From positions 62,001 through 126,000 of the forward strand of contig NZ_JAHEPS010000003.1 of the NCBI RefSeq assembly GCF_018596335.1: 64,000 bases of DNA. Reading direction: 5' to 3'. Shown piece by piece: positions 1 through 8,799 of this stretch (within the stretch, counting starts at the first letter, position 1; each line of letters begins with the position of its first letter). Source of the DNA: Shewanella jiangmenensis (GTDB taxonomy: Bacteria; Pseudomonadota; Gammaproteobacteria; Enterobacterales; Shewanellaceae). The position numbers and the translations under genes are program-made. Below the pieces are notes generated by a model that was not told the origin of the DNA, ran no database searches, and saw nothing but the letters and a program-made list of their open reading frames with translations.

Positions 1-549
1 GCCGGTCCTATGGCGGTTAAGCCACGTTTGGTACGCACCCAGCTTGGTGCCAGCATCGAAACCCTGACCAGCGGCGAAAGCCAGCCTGGCGTGGTTCGCA
101 AGATCTCCGGCTCTGTATTGAACGGTCGCGCTGCGACTGGTGTACATGCCTATCTGGGTCGTTATCACCTGCAGGTCAGCCTGCTGGAAGAAGGCACAGA
201 GAAAGAGTTCATCGGCTGGATCCTGCCCGGTTCTGACAAGTTTTCTATCACCCGCGCCTTCCTCGGTCACCTGTCGCCAAGCCGTCTGTTCAAGATGACG
301 ACCAGCACCGGTGGTTCGGACCGCGCCATGGTGCCTATCGGCAGCTTCGAACGTGTAATGCCGCTGGACATTCTGCCTACCATGCTGCTGCGTGATCTGG
401 TTTCCGGCGACATCGACGGTGCAATCAGTTTGGGTGCACTGGAGCTGGATGAAGAAGATTTGGCACTGTGTACCTTTGTGTGCCCAGGCAAGTATGACTA
501 CGGTTTCTATCTGCGCAGCTGCCTGGATACGGTAGAGAGGGAAGGCTGA
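1..549 (+). CDS. nqrA: NqrA, Na+-translocating NADH:quinone reductase subunit A (3' part only)
   Basis: This is the C-terminal 182 codons of NqrA; the reading frame is open to the left edge, so the start lies outside the window. NqrA is the large peripheral cytoplasmic subunit of the sodium-pumping NADH:quinone oxidoreductase and has been linked to quinone binding. The visible part includes the family-typical segments [31 protein letters not shown] and [14 protein letters not shown]. The last is a ferredoxin-like Cys-Pro-Gly-Lys motif shared with RnfC. Its stop TGA shares one base with the nqrB ATG, which indicates translational coupling. The identity is secure because five further nqr subunits follow in canonical order. 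Confidence 0.97.
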   Translation, partial: AGPMAVKPRLVRTQLGASIETLTSGESQPGVVRKISGSVLNGRAATGVHAYLGRYHLQVSLLEEGTEKEFIGWILPGSDKFSITRAFLGHLSPSRLFKMTTSTGGSDRAMVPIGSFERVMPLDILPTMLLRDLVSGDIDGAISLGALELDEEDLALCTFVCPGKYDYGFYLRSCLDTVEREG

Positions 550-1748
550 TGAGCTTGAAAGATTTTCTTGAGCGTATTGAACCGCAATTTGAAAAAGGCG
601 GTAAATACGAAAAGTGGTACGCCCTGTATGAAGCGGCCGCCACTATTTTCTATACGCCAGGTCTGGTGAACAAGGGCAAGACCCACGTTCGCGATAACCT
701 CGATCTGAAGCGTATGATGATCACCGTGTGGGCCTGTGCCTTCCCGGCGATGTTTGTTGGTATGTACAACGTGGGCCTGCAGGCTCAGCTGGCGCTGGCC
801 GCCGGTTTTGCCACGCCTGACGTATGGCAGGTTAGCCTGTTTGGTATCCTCGGCACTGAGCTGACTGCGGATGCCGGTTGGGCCACCCTGATGTGGTATG
901 GCGCCTGTTTCTTCCTGCCTATTTATGCCGTAACCTTCGTGGTCGGTGGCATCTGGGAAGTGCTGTTTGCCATGGTGCGCGGCCACGAAGTAAACGAAGG
1001 CTTCTTCGTGACTTCTATCCTGTTCGCCCTGACGCTGCCTGCCACTATCCCATTGTGGATGGTTGCGCTGGGTATCACCTTCGGTGTGGTGGTTGCAAAA
1101 GAAGTGTTCGGTGGTACCGGACGTAACTTCCTTAACCCTGCACTGGCCGGTCGTGCCTTCCTGTTCTTTGCCTATCCGCTGAACATGTCTGGTGACACCA
1201 GCTGGGTTGTGGCTGACGGTTTCTCTGGTGCAACTCACCTGAGCCAGGCTGCCAGCGGCACGCTGGAGTATGGTCTGAACCAGGATTGGTGGAATGCCTT
1301 CTTCGGCTTTATCCCAGGTTCTGTGGGTGAAGTATCGACTCTGGCAATTCTGCTCGGCGGTTTGGTCATCATCTATACCCGTATTGCGTCCTGGCGCATC
1401 GTGGGTGGTGTTATGGTAGGTATGGTTGCCGTATCGACCCTGCTGAACGTTATCGGTTCTGACACCAACCCAATGTTCGCCATGCCATGGTACTGGCACC
1501 TGGTTCTGGGTGGCTTTGCCTTCGGTATGATGTTCATGGCCACTGACCCTGTGTCTGCCTCTTTCACCAACCAGGCCAAGTGGGCCTACGGTATCCTGAT
1601 CGGTGCCATGGCGGTGTTCATTCGTGTGATCAACCCTGCGTTCCCTGAAGGTATGATGTTGGCCATTCTGTTTGCCAACCTGTTTGCGCCACTGTTCGAC
1701 CATTTCGTGGTACAGGCAAATATCAAGCGGAGGATTGCCCGTGGCTAA
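549..1748 (+). CDS. nqrB: NqrB, membrane subunit with covalent FMN
   Basis: A 399-residue integral membrane subunit of the NQR sodium pump with about ten hydrophobic segments. The flavin-attachment motif SGAT is at residues 226-229 (Thr229), where FMN is joined through a phosphoester bond. The substrate enzyme for this attachment, ApbE, is encoded downstream in the same cluster. The N-terminal cytoplasmic stretch carries the typical start [20 protein letters not shown]. The start codon overlaps the nqrA stop by one base, and the 3' end overlaps the nqrC GTG start by 8 nt. Length and motifs match the family. Confidence 0.98.
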   Translation: MSLKDFLERIEPQFEKGGKYEKWYALYEAAATIFYTPGLVNKGKTHVRDNLDLKRMMITVWACAFPAMFVGMYNVGLQAQLALAAGFATPDVWQVSLFGILGTELTADAGWATLMWYGACFFLPIYAVTFVVGGIWEVLFAMVRGHEVNEGFFVTSILFALTLPATIPLWMVALGITFGVVVAKEVFGGTGRNFLNPALAGRAFLFFAYPLNMSGDTSWVVADGFSGATHLSQAASGTLEYGLNQDWWNAFFGFIPGSVGEVSTLAILLGGLVIIYTRIASWRIVGGVMVGMVAVSTLLNVIGSDTNPMFAMPWYWHLVLGGFAFGMMFMATDPVSASFTNQAKWAYGILIGAMAVFIRVINPAFPEGMMLAILFANLFAPLFDHFVVQANIKRRIARG

Positions 1749-2538
1749 TAATAAAGATTCGTTCGCAAGAACGCTGTTTATCGTTGTTGGCCTGTGCTTG
1801 GTGTGCTCGATCTTCGTATCGACTGCCGCCGTGGTTCTGCGCCCAACCCAGCAGGAAAACAAACTGCTGGATAAGCAAAAATACATTCTGGAAGCCGCCA
1901 ACCTCATCGATACCAAATCAGGTAATCTGAGCAAGGCTGACGTGCTGGCTACTTACGAGAAGTACGTTCAGGCTCGCGTTATCGACCTGAAGACCGGTGA
2001 GTTTGTAGAAGGTGTGGATGGCAATACTTTCGATCAGGAAAAAGTAAGCCGCGATCCAAAAACCTCTTCCAAGCCAGAGAACGACATCGCTTCTATCAAG
2101 CGTGTGCCTAATCAGGCTGTGGTTTACCTCATCCGTGACGATGCCGGGGCCATTAAAACTGTGATCCTGCCAATCAAGGGTTATGGTCTGTGGTCTACCA
2201 TGTTCGCTTTCCTGGCACTAGACCCTGACATGAACACTGTTCAGTCACTGGTTTATTACGCCTTTACCGGTTCAGGTGAAACCCCTGGTCTGGGTGGCGA
2301 AGTGCAGAATCCTAAGTGGATGTCTCTGTGGCACGGTAAGAAACTGTACGATGAGCAGGGCAACCTGGCCATCAGCGTGACCAAAAACCCTGCCGTTGCC
2401 GCTTCTGTTCACGGTGTTGACGCCCTCTCTGGCGCAACCCTGACCAGTAACGGTGTTCAACACTCTCTGACATTCTGGCTGGGTAAAGAAGGTTTTGCGG
2501 CTTTCATCGAGAAGGCGCGTAACGGAGGCTTGAGTTAA
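1741..2538 (+). CDS. nqrC: NqrC, subunit with covalent FMN
   Basis: A 265-residue subunit with one N-terminal membrane segment (about residues 10-32) and a periplasmic FMN-binding domain. The attachment motif SGAT ends at Thr233, preceded by GVDAL. I chose the GTG at 1741, eight bases inside the end of nqrB, because it gives the family start ([12 protein letters not shown]) and normal length. The open frame continues upstream but that part is nqrB out of frame. The stop TAA shares one base with the nqrD ATG. NqrC accepts electrons on the periplasmic side during sodium translocation and needs ApbE for flavinylation. Confidence 0.97.
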   Translation: MANNKDSFARTLFIVVGLCLVCSIFVSTAAVVLRPTQQENKLLDKQKYILEAANLIDTKSGNLSKADVLATYEKYVQARVIDLKTGEFVEGVDGNTFDQEKVSRDPKTSSKPENDIASIKRVPNQAVVYLIRDDAGAIKTVILPIKGYGLWSTMFAFLALDPDMNTVQSLVYYAFTGSGETPGLGGEVQNPKWMSLWHGKKLYDEQGNLAISVTKNPAVAASVHGVDALSGATLTSNGVQHSLTFWLGKEGFAAFIEKARNGGLS

Positions 2539-3170
2539 TGTCCAACGCCAATGAACTGAAGAAGGTTCTTACTGGACCTCTGATTAGCAACAACCCCATT
2601 GCCCTTCAGGTTCTGGGTGTGTGTAGTGCGCTCGCAGTAACCAGTAAGCTGGAAACTGCCCTGGTAATGACCCTGGCTCTGACCGCAGTAACTGCGTTCT
2701 CGAACCTGTTCATCTCCATGATCCGTAACCACATTCCAAGCAGCGTGCGTATTATCGTGCAGATGGCGATTATCGCCTCTCTGGTAATCGTGGTTGACCA
2801 AATCCTGCGTGCTTATGCGTACGATGTGGCCAAGCAGCTGTCGGTGTTCGTGGGCCTTATCATCACCAACTGTATCGTGATGGGCCGCGCCGAAGCCTAC
2901 GCTATGAAGACTCCTCCGATGATGAGCTTTATGGACGGTATCGGTAACGGTCTGGGCTATGGCGTTATCCTGATGTCTGTTGGCTTTGTCCGCGAACTGC
3001 TGGGTAACGGCTCTCTGTTTGGCGTGGAAATCCTGTCCAAGGTTTCCGATGGTGGCTGGTATGTGCCTAACGGTTTGCTGCTGCTGCCGCCAAGTGCGTT
3101 CTTCCTGATCGGTATCCTGATCTGGATCATCCGCACCTACAAGCCTGAGCAAGTTGAAGCAAAAGGATAA
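2538..3170 (+). CDS. nqrD: NqrD, integral membrane subunit
   Basis: A 210-residue, six-helix membrane subunit of the NQR complex, homologous to RnfE. It opens with a short cytoplasmic stretch ([19 protein letters not shown]) followed by hydrophobic segments. Together with NqrE it forms the membrane core that carries a buried iron centre. Conserved cysteines sit at the membrane segments LGVCSALAV and [13 protein letters not shown]; these match the metal-ligating Cys positions known for NqrD. It is coupled to nqrC by a one-base overlap and is followed after 5 nt by nqrE. Confidence 0.97.
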   Translation: MSNANELKKVLTGPLISNNPIALQVLGVCSALAVTSKLETALVMTLALTAVTAFSNLFISMIRNHIPSSVRIIVQMAIIASLVIVVDQILRAYAYDVAKQLSVFVGLIITNCIVMGRAEAYAMKTPPMMSFMDGIGNGLGYGVILMSVGFVRELLGNGSLFGVEILSKVSDGGWYVPNGLLLLPPSAFFLIGILIWIIRTYKPEQVEAKG

Positions 3171-3175
3171 GGACA

Positions 3176-3784
3176 ATGGAACATTATATCAGTCTTTTAA
3201 TCCGCTCTGTTTTCATTGAAAACATGGCACTGTCCTTCTTCCTTGGTATGTGTACTTTCCTGGCGGTGTCCAAGAAGGTCAAAACTGCCATGGGTCTGGG
3301 TATTGCGGTAATCGTGGTGCTGGCCATTTCTGTGCCTGCCAACCAGATCATTTATCAGAGCATTCTGGCGCCTGGCGCGCTGGCATGGGCGGGTCTGCCT
3401 GAGGCAGATCTTAGCTTCCTGAACTTCATCACCTTCATCGGTGTGATTGCAGCTCTGGTACAGATCCTCGAGATGGCTCTGGATAAGTACTTCCCGCCGC
3501 TGTACAACGCGCTGGGTATCTTCCTGCCACTGATCACTGTGAACTGTGCGATTTTCGGTGCCGTGTCCTTCATGGTTGAGCGTGAGTACAACCTGCCGGA
3601 ATCTCTGGTGTACGGTATCGGTTCCGGTATCGGTTGGGCGCTGGCCATCGTATTGCTGGCAGGTATCCGTGAGAAGATGAAGTACGCCGATGTACCCGAT
3701 GGTCTGCGTGGTCTGGGGATCACCTTTATCACCGCCGGTCTGATGGCTCTGGGTTTCATGTCGTTCTCAGGTGTGTCCCTGTAA
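3176..3784 (+). CDS. nqrE: NqrE, integral membrane subunit
   Basis: A 202-residue six-helix membrane subunit, paralogous to NqrD and related to RnfA, with inverted topology relative to NqrD. The conserved Cys-containing segments [13 protein letters not shown] and [16 protein letters not shown] are both present and fit the ligands of the intramembrane iron site. The start ATG at 3176 follows an AAGGATAAGGACA ribosome-binding region. A 49-bp gap containing a hairpin separates it from nqrF, the only sizeable gap inside the nqr core. Confidence 0.97.
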   Translation: MEHYISLLIRSVFIENMALSFFLGMCTFLAVSKKVKTAMGLGIAVIVVLAISVPANQIIYQSILAPGALAWAGLPEADLSFLNFITFIGVIAALVQILEMALDKYFPPLYNALGIFLPLITVNCAIFGAVSFMVEREYNLPESLVYGIGSGIGWALAIVLLAGIREKMKYADVPDGLRGLGITFITAGLMALGFMSFSGVSL

Positions 3785-3795
3785 GGGGCACCTCA

Positions 3796-3821
3796 AGAGG
3801 GCTGTTTTCTAGAGGCCCTCT
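3796..3821 (+). promoter_or_regulatory. Hairpin between nqrE and nqrF
   Basis: An inverted repeat AGAGGGC / GCCCTCT lies in the nqrE-nqrF gap, just before the TAAGGATAAATT ribosome-binding region of nqrF. It has no T-tract, so it is more likely an mRNA-stability or translation-tuning hairpin than a terminator. The functional reading is inference. Confidence 0.4.
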
Positions 3822-3833
3822 AAGGATAAATTA

Positions 3834-5066
3834 ATGGAAAATTTAGATATTTTTCTGGGCGTGGGCATGTTTACTGCCATCGTACTGGTATTGGTTCTGG
3901 TGATCCTGTTCGCCAAATCCAAACTGGTATCGAGCGGTGACATCACCATCAGCATCAACCATGACCCAAGCAAGGCTATCAAAACGGCTGCCGGCGGTAA
4001 GCTGCTGGGCGTGCTTGCCAACCAGGGCATCTTCGTATCGTCTGCCTGTGGTGGCGGTGGTTCCTGTGGTCAGTGCCGCGTGCACGTGACTGCCGGTGGC
4101 GGCGACATTCTGCCAACCGAACTGGATCACATCTCTAAAGGTGAAGCCAAGCAAGGCTGTCGTCTGGCATGTCAGGTTAACGTAAAGACCGACATGGAGA
4201 TTGAACTGGAAGAAGAAATCTTCGGTATCAAGAAGTGGGAATGTACTGTTATCTCCAACGATAACAAGGCAACCTTCATCAAGGAACTCAAGCTGGCCAT
4301 CCCTGATGGCGAATCAGTACCGTTCCGTGCCGGTGGTTACATCCAGATTGAAGCGCCTGCGCACCATGTGAAATATGCCGAGTTCGATATTCCTGAGAAA
4401 TATCGCGGTGACTGGAACCACTTCGGCTTCTTCAAGCTGGAGTCCAAGGTAGATGAGCCGACTATCCGTGCTTACTCCATGGCCAACTATCCGGAAGAGT
4501 TCGGTATCATCATGCTGAACGTGCGTATCGCTACGCCTCCACCACGTAACCTGAGCCTGCCATGCGGCAAGATGTCTTCGTACATCTGGAGCCTGAAGGC
4601 CGGCGACAAGGTCACCATCTCTGGTCCATTCGGTGAGTTCTTCGCGAAAGACACCGATGCCGAAATGGTGTTCATCGGTGGTGGTGCCGGTATGGCGCCA
4701 ATGCGCTCGCACATTTTCGACCAGCTCAAGCGTCTGAAGAGCAAGCGTAAGATGAGCTTCTGGTACGGTGCCCGTTCCAAGCGCGAAATGTTCTATGTGG
4801 AAGACTTTGACGGTCTGGCTGCCGAAAACGATAACTTCGTTTGGCACGTTGCTCTGTCCGATCCTCAGCCTGAGGACAACTGGACCGGCTACACCGGCTT
4901 CATCCACAACGTTCTGTACGAGAACTACCTGAAAGACCACGAAGCACCAGAGGATTGCGAGTTCTACATGTGTGGACCTCCAATGATGAACGCGGCGGTA
5001 ATCGCCATGCTCAAAGATCTCGGTGTTGAAGACGACAACATTTTGTTGGACGACTTCGGCGGTTAA
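3834..5066 (+). CDS. nqrF: NqrF, NADH dehydrogenase subunit (2Fe-2S, FAD)
   Basis: A 410-residue electron-entry subunit that oxidises NADH. The order is one N-terminal membrane helix (about residues 5-25), a plant-type 2Fe-2S ferredoxin domain with the cluster motif [10 protein letters not shown] and a fourth Cys in GCRLACQV, then a ferredoxin-reductase module. The FAD-binding motif is RAYSMANYP and the NADH-binding motif is [14 protein letters not shown]. The C-terminal tail [10 protein letters not shown] and LDDFGG is typical. It is a few residues longer than the common 407-408. The reaction is NADH to FAD to 2Fe-2S, then on to the NqrB and NqrC flavins. Confidence 0.98.
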   Translation: MENLDIFLGVGMFTAIVLVLVLVILFAKSKLVSSGDITISINHDPSKAIKTAAGGKLLGVLANQGIFVSSACGGGGSCGQCRVHVTAGGGDILPTELDHISKGEAKQGCRLACQVNVKTDMEIELEEEIFGIKKWECTVISNDNKATFIKELKLAIPDGESVPFRAGGYIQIEAPAHHVKYAEFDIPEKYRGDWNHFGFFKLESKVDEPTIRAYSMANYPEEFGIIMLNVRIATPPPRNLSLPCGKMSSYIWSLKAGDKVTISGPFGEFFAKDTDAEMVFIGGGAGMAPMRSHIFDQLKRLKSKRKMSFWYGARSKREMFYVEDFDGLAAENDNFVWHVALSDPQPEDNWTGYTGFIHNVLYENYLKDHEAPEDCEFYMCGPPMMNAAVIAMLKDLGVEDDNILLDDFGG

Positions 5067-5072
5067 GGGAAT

Positions 5073-5099
5073 TGGCCCCCGGCTTGTCCGGGGGCCAAC
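5073..5099 (+). terminator. GC-rich hairpin after nqrF
   Basis: A perfect inverted repeat (TTGGCCCCCGG / CCGGGGGCCAA around a 5-nt loop) starts a few bases after the nqrF stop. No T-run follows, so it may be an RNA-processing or attenuating hairpin that sets apbE-nqrM expression below that of the nqr structural genes. That regulatory reading is inference. Confidence 0.5.
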
Positions 5100-5122
5100 T
5101 ATTAACAGATATGCAGGTCCCA

Positions 5123-6148
5123 ATGAAAAAGACCTTTTCAAACTGGCTGGTCCTTGTCGGACTGGCCTTTTTCATTTCAGCGTGTTCCAAAGCACCTGAT
5201 GTGATTGCGCTGTCCGGCAGCACCATGGGCACCACCTATAACATCAAAGTGGTTCCGGTCCCCGGTTTGCCAGACGCCAAGGCGCTGCAGGCTGAAATTG
5301 ATGTCGCGCTGGAGCGGGTGAACGACCAGATGTCGACCTATCGCCCGGACTCGGAGCTGAGCCGCTTTAATCAGCTGTCGCCGGAGCAGGGCATTGAGGT
5401 ATCGGCCGACACAGTCAAGGTGATTGAGGAAGGTATGCGCCTGCACCGGATGACCGGCGGCGCGCTTGACATCACCCTCGGCCCCCTGGTGAATATCTGG
5501 GGCTTTGGCCCGGATAAGCGCCCAACCCATTCTCCGACTGACGCTGAAATTGCGGCGGCGAAGCTTCGCACCGGCATTGAGCACATCAGCATTGAAGGCC
5601 TTAAGTTAACCAAGCACAACGCCGAGCTTTATGTGGATTTATCCTCCATTGCCAAAGGCTTTGGTGTGGATGTGATTGCAGAGCTGCTCGAGAAATACCA
5701 CCCCAGCGGCTACTTGGTCGAGATTGGCGGTGAGCTTAGAGTCAAGGGCACCAAGGCCGATGGCAGCGCCTGGCGTATCGCCATCGAAAAACCGGTGACC
5801 GACGGCCGCGCTGTGTCTGAAGTGGTTGAGCCCGGCACCATGGGCATGGCGACCTCTGGTGACTATCGCAATTATTTTGAGGAGAACGGCAAACGATTCT
5901 CTCACCTTATCGACCCCAGAACCGGCTATCCCATTGCCCATACTCTGGCGTCTGTCACCGTGCTGCATCCCAGCTGTATGACCGCCGATGGTCTTGCCAC
6001 CGCCATGATGGTACTTGGCTCCGAAGCGTCACTGGCGCTTGCCAAACGGGAACAACTGGCGATAATGCTGATAGAAAAACAAGGGGAGCAGTTTGTGGTA
6101 CACTACAGCGATGCCTTCCTGCCCTTTGTTAAGTCCACTCAGGAGTGA
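5123..6148 (+). CDS. apbE: ApbE, FAD:protein FMN transferase lipoprotein
   Basis: A 341-residue enzyme that transfers FMN from FAD to the Thr of SGAT motifs in NqrB and NqrC. The N-terminus is a lipoprotein signal with lipobox FISAC (Cys about residue 21), so the mature protein is anchored on the periplasmic side. Family motifs seen are GSTMGTTYNIK, YRPDSELSRFN, GALDITLGPLVNIWGFGP, SSIAKGFGVD, EIGGELRVKG and FSHLIDPRTGYP. I chose ATG 5123 because it gives the signal peptide directly; a TTG at 5072 falls in the intergenic hairpin and is unlikely. It follows the nqr core and precedes nqrM, so the flavinylation and assembly functions travel together. Confidence 0.96.
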   Translation: MKKTFSNWLVLVGLAFFISACSKAPDVIALSGSTMGTTYNIKVVPVPGLPDAKALQAEIDVALERVNDQMSTYRPDSELSRFNQLSPEQGIEVSADTVKVIEEGMRLHRMTGGALDITLGPLVNIWGFGPDKRPTHSPTDAEIAAAKLRTGIEHISIEGLKLTKHNAELYVDLSSIAKGFGVDVIAELLEKYHPSGYLVEIGGELRVKGTKADGSAWRIAIEKPVTDGRAVSEVVEPGTMGMATSGDYRNYFEENGKRFSHLIDPRTGYPIAHTLASVTVLHPSCMTADGLATAMMVLGSEASLALAKREQLAIMLIEKQGEQFVVHYSDAFLPFVKSTQE

Positions 6149-6151
6149 TGT

Positions 6152-6373
6152 ATGAGTACCTTTATCGCGGCGTTTGCAGTGTTGATGGTGTTTTTCTTAT
6201 TGATGAGCATTGGCTACATCATCAAGAAAAAGGCTGTTGCCGGCAGTTGTGGTGGCCTCGGTGTCCTTGGCATTGAAAAAGCCTGTGATTGCGACGACCC
6301 CTGCGACAAGCGCAAGGCCAAGATGGCCGAAGAGGCGCGCAAGGAAAAGCTCACCAAAGACCGGATAATCTGA
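6152..6373 (+). CDS. nqrM: NqrM, (Na+)-NQR maturation protein
   Basis: A 73-residue protein with one N-terminal membrane helix (about residues 4-24) followed by a Cys-rich segment, SCGGLGVLGIEKACDCDDPC, and a lysine-rich tail. This fits the small DUF539/NqrM family, which is required to mature NQR and is thought to deliver iron to the NqrD/NqrE site. The ATG lies 3 nt after the apbE stop, preceded by AGGAG inside the end of apbE. It is the last gene of the cluster and is followed by a terminator. Confidence 0.93.
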   Translation: MSTFIAAFAVLMVFFLLMSIGYIIKKKAVAGSCGGLGVLGIEKACDCDDPCDKRKAKMAEEARKEKLTKDRII

Positions 6374-6386
6374 TACGGATTTTCAT

Positions 6387-6419
6387 CATCAGGGCTCCCA
6401 TGGGGCCCTGATGTTTTTT
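6387..6419 (+). terminator. Rho-independent terminator of the nqr-apbE-nqrM cluster
   Basis: A stem CATCAGGGC / GCCCTGATG followed directly by TTTTTT, 14 nt after the nqrM stop. Confidence 0.9.
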
Positions 6420-6483
6420 CCCCTTTCTGTGCTTTGACTATACTCAGTGGCAACGGGCTTTACTTCTACTGGAAGGAGCGGCC

Positions 6484-7443
6484 ATGAGTTCAGCGCCCGA
6501 GCATCTTCTCAATTCTGTCGCCTCCATCACTGAGCAGCGGCAGCTGCAGTCATTGGCAAGCAGCCTGATAGAAACCATAGAGCAAACCATGGGCGTCGAT
6601 CAGGTCGCCGTTATCAACGTTGGCGATGTGCCTCATTTTCCGCAAATGATGTCTTCCAGCGGCTTTGCCCTCGGCCTGTCGCCGCTGCCGCCTTGCGTGC
6701 AGGCCTGTGTCGAGCGGGGCGAGGTGATCCTGTGTGAGCTGACAACCCCCTGCAAGGTAGCGCTGCCCATAAAAATGAATGATGTCGTGGTAAAGGTGCT
6801 CCTTATTAATGATATTGAGCCGGATGAAGCCCAAATCACCATGCTGAGGGCCTTTTCACGGATCTATGAAAACTTCGCCCGAGTGGTGCAGGACAGCCAG
6901 ACCGACAGCCTCACAGGACTTTTAAATCGCAAAGCCTACGATGCCAGGTTGTTTCACATGTTTACCTGTATCCGCAATGAAACCCGCCGGGCGCCTTATT
7001 TCTGGATTTTGACCTTCGACATCGACTTTTTTAAGAAAATCAACGATACCCTCGGCCATCTCTACGGAGATGAAGTGCTGCTTAAGCTCAGTCGGATCAT
7101 GCGCGAGTGTTTTGGGAGTGATGACGCACAGTTTCGTTTTGGCGGCGATGAGTTTGTGGTGCTGCTCGATAACAAGTCCCAACATGAGGTCGAAGTGCTG
7201 TGCAGGCAGTTACTGCAGCAGGCCGCAACTATTTATCATGAGAAGATAGGTCCAGTGACCCTCTCCATTGGCATTGCCGCCTTAAACCTTGAAGACAACC
7301 CCGCATCTGTGATGATGAAAGCCGATAAAGCCTTGTATTTTGCCAAGGAAAACGGTCGTAATCGCTGGGCCTTTTATCATCAGCTAATTCAGCAGGGCGA
7401 CATGCTGCCGCCCCATATCGACGATGATATCGAGCTGTTTTAA
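6484..7443 (+). CDS. Diguanylate cyclase (GGDEF domain) with N-terminal sensory-like domain
   Basis: A 319-residue soluble protein. Residues about 1-145 form a GAF-like sensor region without a clear ligand motif; residues about 150-305 form a GGDEF domain with DSLTGLLNRKAYDAR, the metal-binding FDIDFFKKINDTLGH and the active-site loop FRFGGDEF. It should make cyclic di-GMP from two GTP. The inhibitory I-site RxxD, which lies 9 to 6 residues before GGDEF in regulated cyclases, reads GSDD here, so canonical product inhibition is probably absent. The ATG at 6484 is preceded by AAGGAGCGGCC. It appears monocistronic. Confidence 0.93.
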   Translation: MSSAPEHLLNSVASITEQRQLQSLASSLIETIEQTMGVDQVAVINVGDVPHFPQMMSSSGFALGLSPLPPCVQACVERGEVILCELTTPCKVALPIKMNDVVVKVLLINDIEPDEAQITMLRAFSRIYENFARVVQDSQTDSLTGLLNRKAYDARLFHMFTCIRNETRRAPYFWILTFDIDFFKKINDTLGHLYGDEVLLKLSRIMRECFGSDDAQFRFGGDEFVVLLDNKSQHEVEVLCRQLLQQAATIYHEKIGPVTLSIGIAALNLEDNPASVMMKADKALYFAKENGRNRWAFYHQLIQQGDMLPPHIDDDIELF

Positions 7444-7466
7444 TCCACCGATAAGCGTAAACGCAA

Positions 7467-7481
7467 TGAGAATAATTGTCT
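7467..7481 (+). promoter_or_regulatory. Fur-box-like site upstream of the bacterioferritin pair
   Basis: TGAGAATAATTGTCT matches the 7-1-7 Fur core (TGATAAT-N-ATTATCA) at 11 of its 14 defined positions. It lies about 105 bp upstream of the first bfr start. Iron-dependent control of bacterioferritin genes makes this plausible. Binding itself is inferred. Confidence 0.55.
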
Positions 7482-7586
7482 TTTGTATGTTGTTGAAATA
7501 GAACAAAAATTTGCTTATGCGCTCTTTTTGTACTAGGTTTGGATTTTGATATGGATCAAATTTTCACCAACCTGGGACAACGACTT

Positions 7587-8057
7587 ATGAAAGGCCATGC
7601 CAACGTGGTGAGCCATCTCAACAAGGTGTTGACTGCTGAGCTTACCGCTATCAACCAATATTTTCTGCACGCCCGTATGTTTAAAAACTGGGGGCTTGAG
7701 AAACTCAACAGCAAAGATTACAAAAAATCCATCGAAGACATGAAGCACGCCGACAAGCTTATCGAGCGGGTGTTGTTTCTCGAAGGATTACCCAACTTGC
7801 AGGCGCTCGGCAAGCTTCGCATCGGCGAACATGCACAGGAGATGCTGAGCTGCGACAAAACCATGCTCGAAGAGCAGTTGGTGCTGCTGCGAGCCGCCAT
7901 TGCTGACTGTGAAGCCTCACAGGACTATGTCAGCCGCGATATTCTTGAAGATATCCTCGAAGATGAAGAAGAACACCTCGACTGGCTCGAGTCTCAGTTC
8001 GAACTTATCCGCCTGACCGGCATTCAAAATTATCTTCAATCTCAGATGGATGACTGA
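7587..8057 (+). CDS. bfr: Bacterioferritin, heme-ligand subunit type
   Basis: A 156-residue bacterioferritin starting [15 protein letters not shown]. The frame is open further upstream (TTG 7539, ATG 7551), but ATG 7587 gives the canonical family start and length. The heme-ligand Met52 is present (DMKHAD). The dinuclear ferroxidase site is imperfect compared with the E. coli ligands: Glu18, His54, Glu127 and His130 are present, but position 51 is Asp instead of Glu and position 94 is Leu, with Glu at 95-96. It probably contributes heme for iron release while the neighbouring subunit does the oxidation. It is the first gene of a two-gene operon, 11 nt before the second. Confidence 0.93.
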   Translation: MKGHANVVSHLNKVLTAELTAINQYFLHARMFKNWGLEKLNSKDYKKSIEDMKHADKLIERVLFLEGLPNLQALGKLRIGEHAQEMLSCDKTMLEEQLVLLRAAIADCEASQDYVSRDILEDILEDEEEHLDWLESQFELIRLTGIQNYLQSQMDD

Positions 8058-8068
8058 AGGAGCGCATC

Positions 8069-8539
8069 ATGAAAGGCAATCAGGAAGTGATAGACGCGCT
8101 GAACAGTTTGCTCACCGGTGAGCTTTCAGCCATGGATCAGTACTTTGTGCACGCCCGCATGTACGAAGATTGGGGCCTGAATGAGCTTTATGAGCGCATA
8201 GCCCACGAGTCGGACGATGAGCGTGAGCATGCCGCCAAGCTGGTGTCGCGTATTCTGTTTCTCGAGGGCACTCCGGATGTGGCGAGCCGCGAAAAGCTCA
8301 CCATAGGCAGTAATGTCGAAGAGATGCTGAAAAACGATCTGGCCTATGAAAACAAGGTTGCGGCTCACCTTAAAACCGTGATCAGCCTCTGTGAGCAGAA
8401 GGGGGATTACGTCACCCGTGAGCTGCTTGTTCAGCTTCTGGATGAAACCGAAGATGACCATCTGTACTGGCTCGAAAAGCAGCTGAACTTGATTAAGATG
8501 ATTGGCCTGCCCAATTATCTCCAATCCAAAATGTCTTGA
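8069..8539 (+). CDS. bfr: Bacterioferritin, ferroxidase subunit type
   Basis: A 156-residue bacterioferritin that complements its upstream neighbour. Position 52, the heme Met in other bacterioferritins, is Arg (DEREHA), so it should not ligate heme by itself. The ferroxidase ligands Glu18, Glu51, His54 and Glu94 are all present, and Glu128/His131 correspond to Glu127/His130 after a one-residue insertion. The ATG at 8069 follows GAAGGAGCGCATC. Pairs of heme-type and ferroxidase-type subunits that form mixed 24-mers are known in Neisseria, Pseudomonas and others; this pair has the same division of residues. Confidence 0.94.
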   Translation: MKGNQEVIDALNSLLTGELSAMDQYFVHARMYEDWGLNELYERIAHESDDEREHAAKLVSRILFLEGTPDVASREKLTIGSNVEEMLKNDLAYENKVAAHLKTVISLCEQKGDYVTRELLVQLLDETEDDHLYWLEKQLNLIKMIGLPNYLQSKMS

Positions 8540-8559
8540 GTAAAGTGTTTCAACCCTAT

Positions 8560-8591
8560 GGTTCGTATGGCTATTTTCAGTTGTACGAACC
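8560..8591 (+). terminator. Weak hairpin after the bfr pair
   Basis: Inverted repeat GGTTCGTA / TACGAACC with a 16-nt loop, about 20 nt after the second bfr stop. There is no T-tract, so it is only a possible terminator or mRNA end. Confidence 0.35.
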
Positions 8592-8799
8592 TTGCTTTGA
8601 CTCCCATGCCACCTTCAACCCTTAAGTTTTGAGTAAAAAGCGCGCAGTTTATTTCAGTTTTTTCGAGCAATTGACCAACTTGGCTACTGTTATCGCTTAT
8701 TTAGTTAATTTCATTGAATAATTCTTGGTGTCTTTGCATGAATGTTGTTAGATTTGGAGGCCGTTCAGCCCAACAACAATAAATGCAAAGGGTATTTCC

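Noticed and set aside
507..1934. 475-codon minus-strand frame antisense to nqrB and nqrC
   Set aside because: It is the antisense shadow of a strongly identified gene and has His/Gln-rich composition without any domain.
7539..7586. Upstream extension of the first bacterioferritin frame
   Set aside because: The family starts at MKG; the extra 16 codons have no homologous counterpart.
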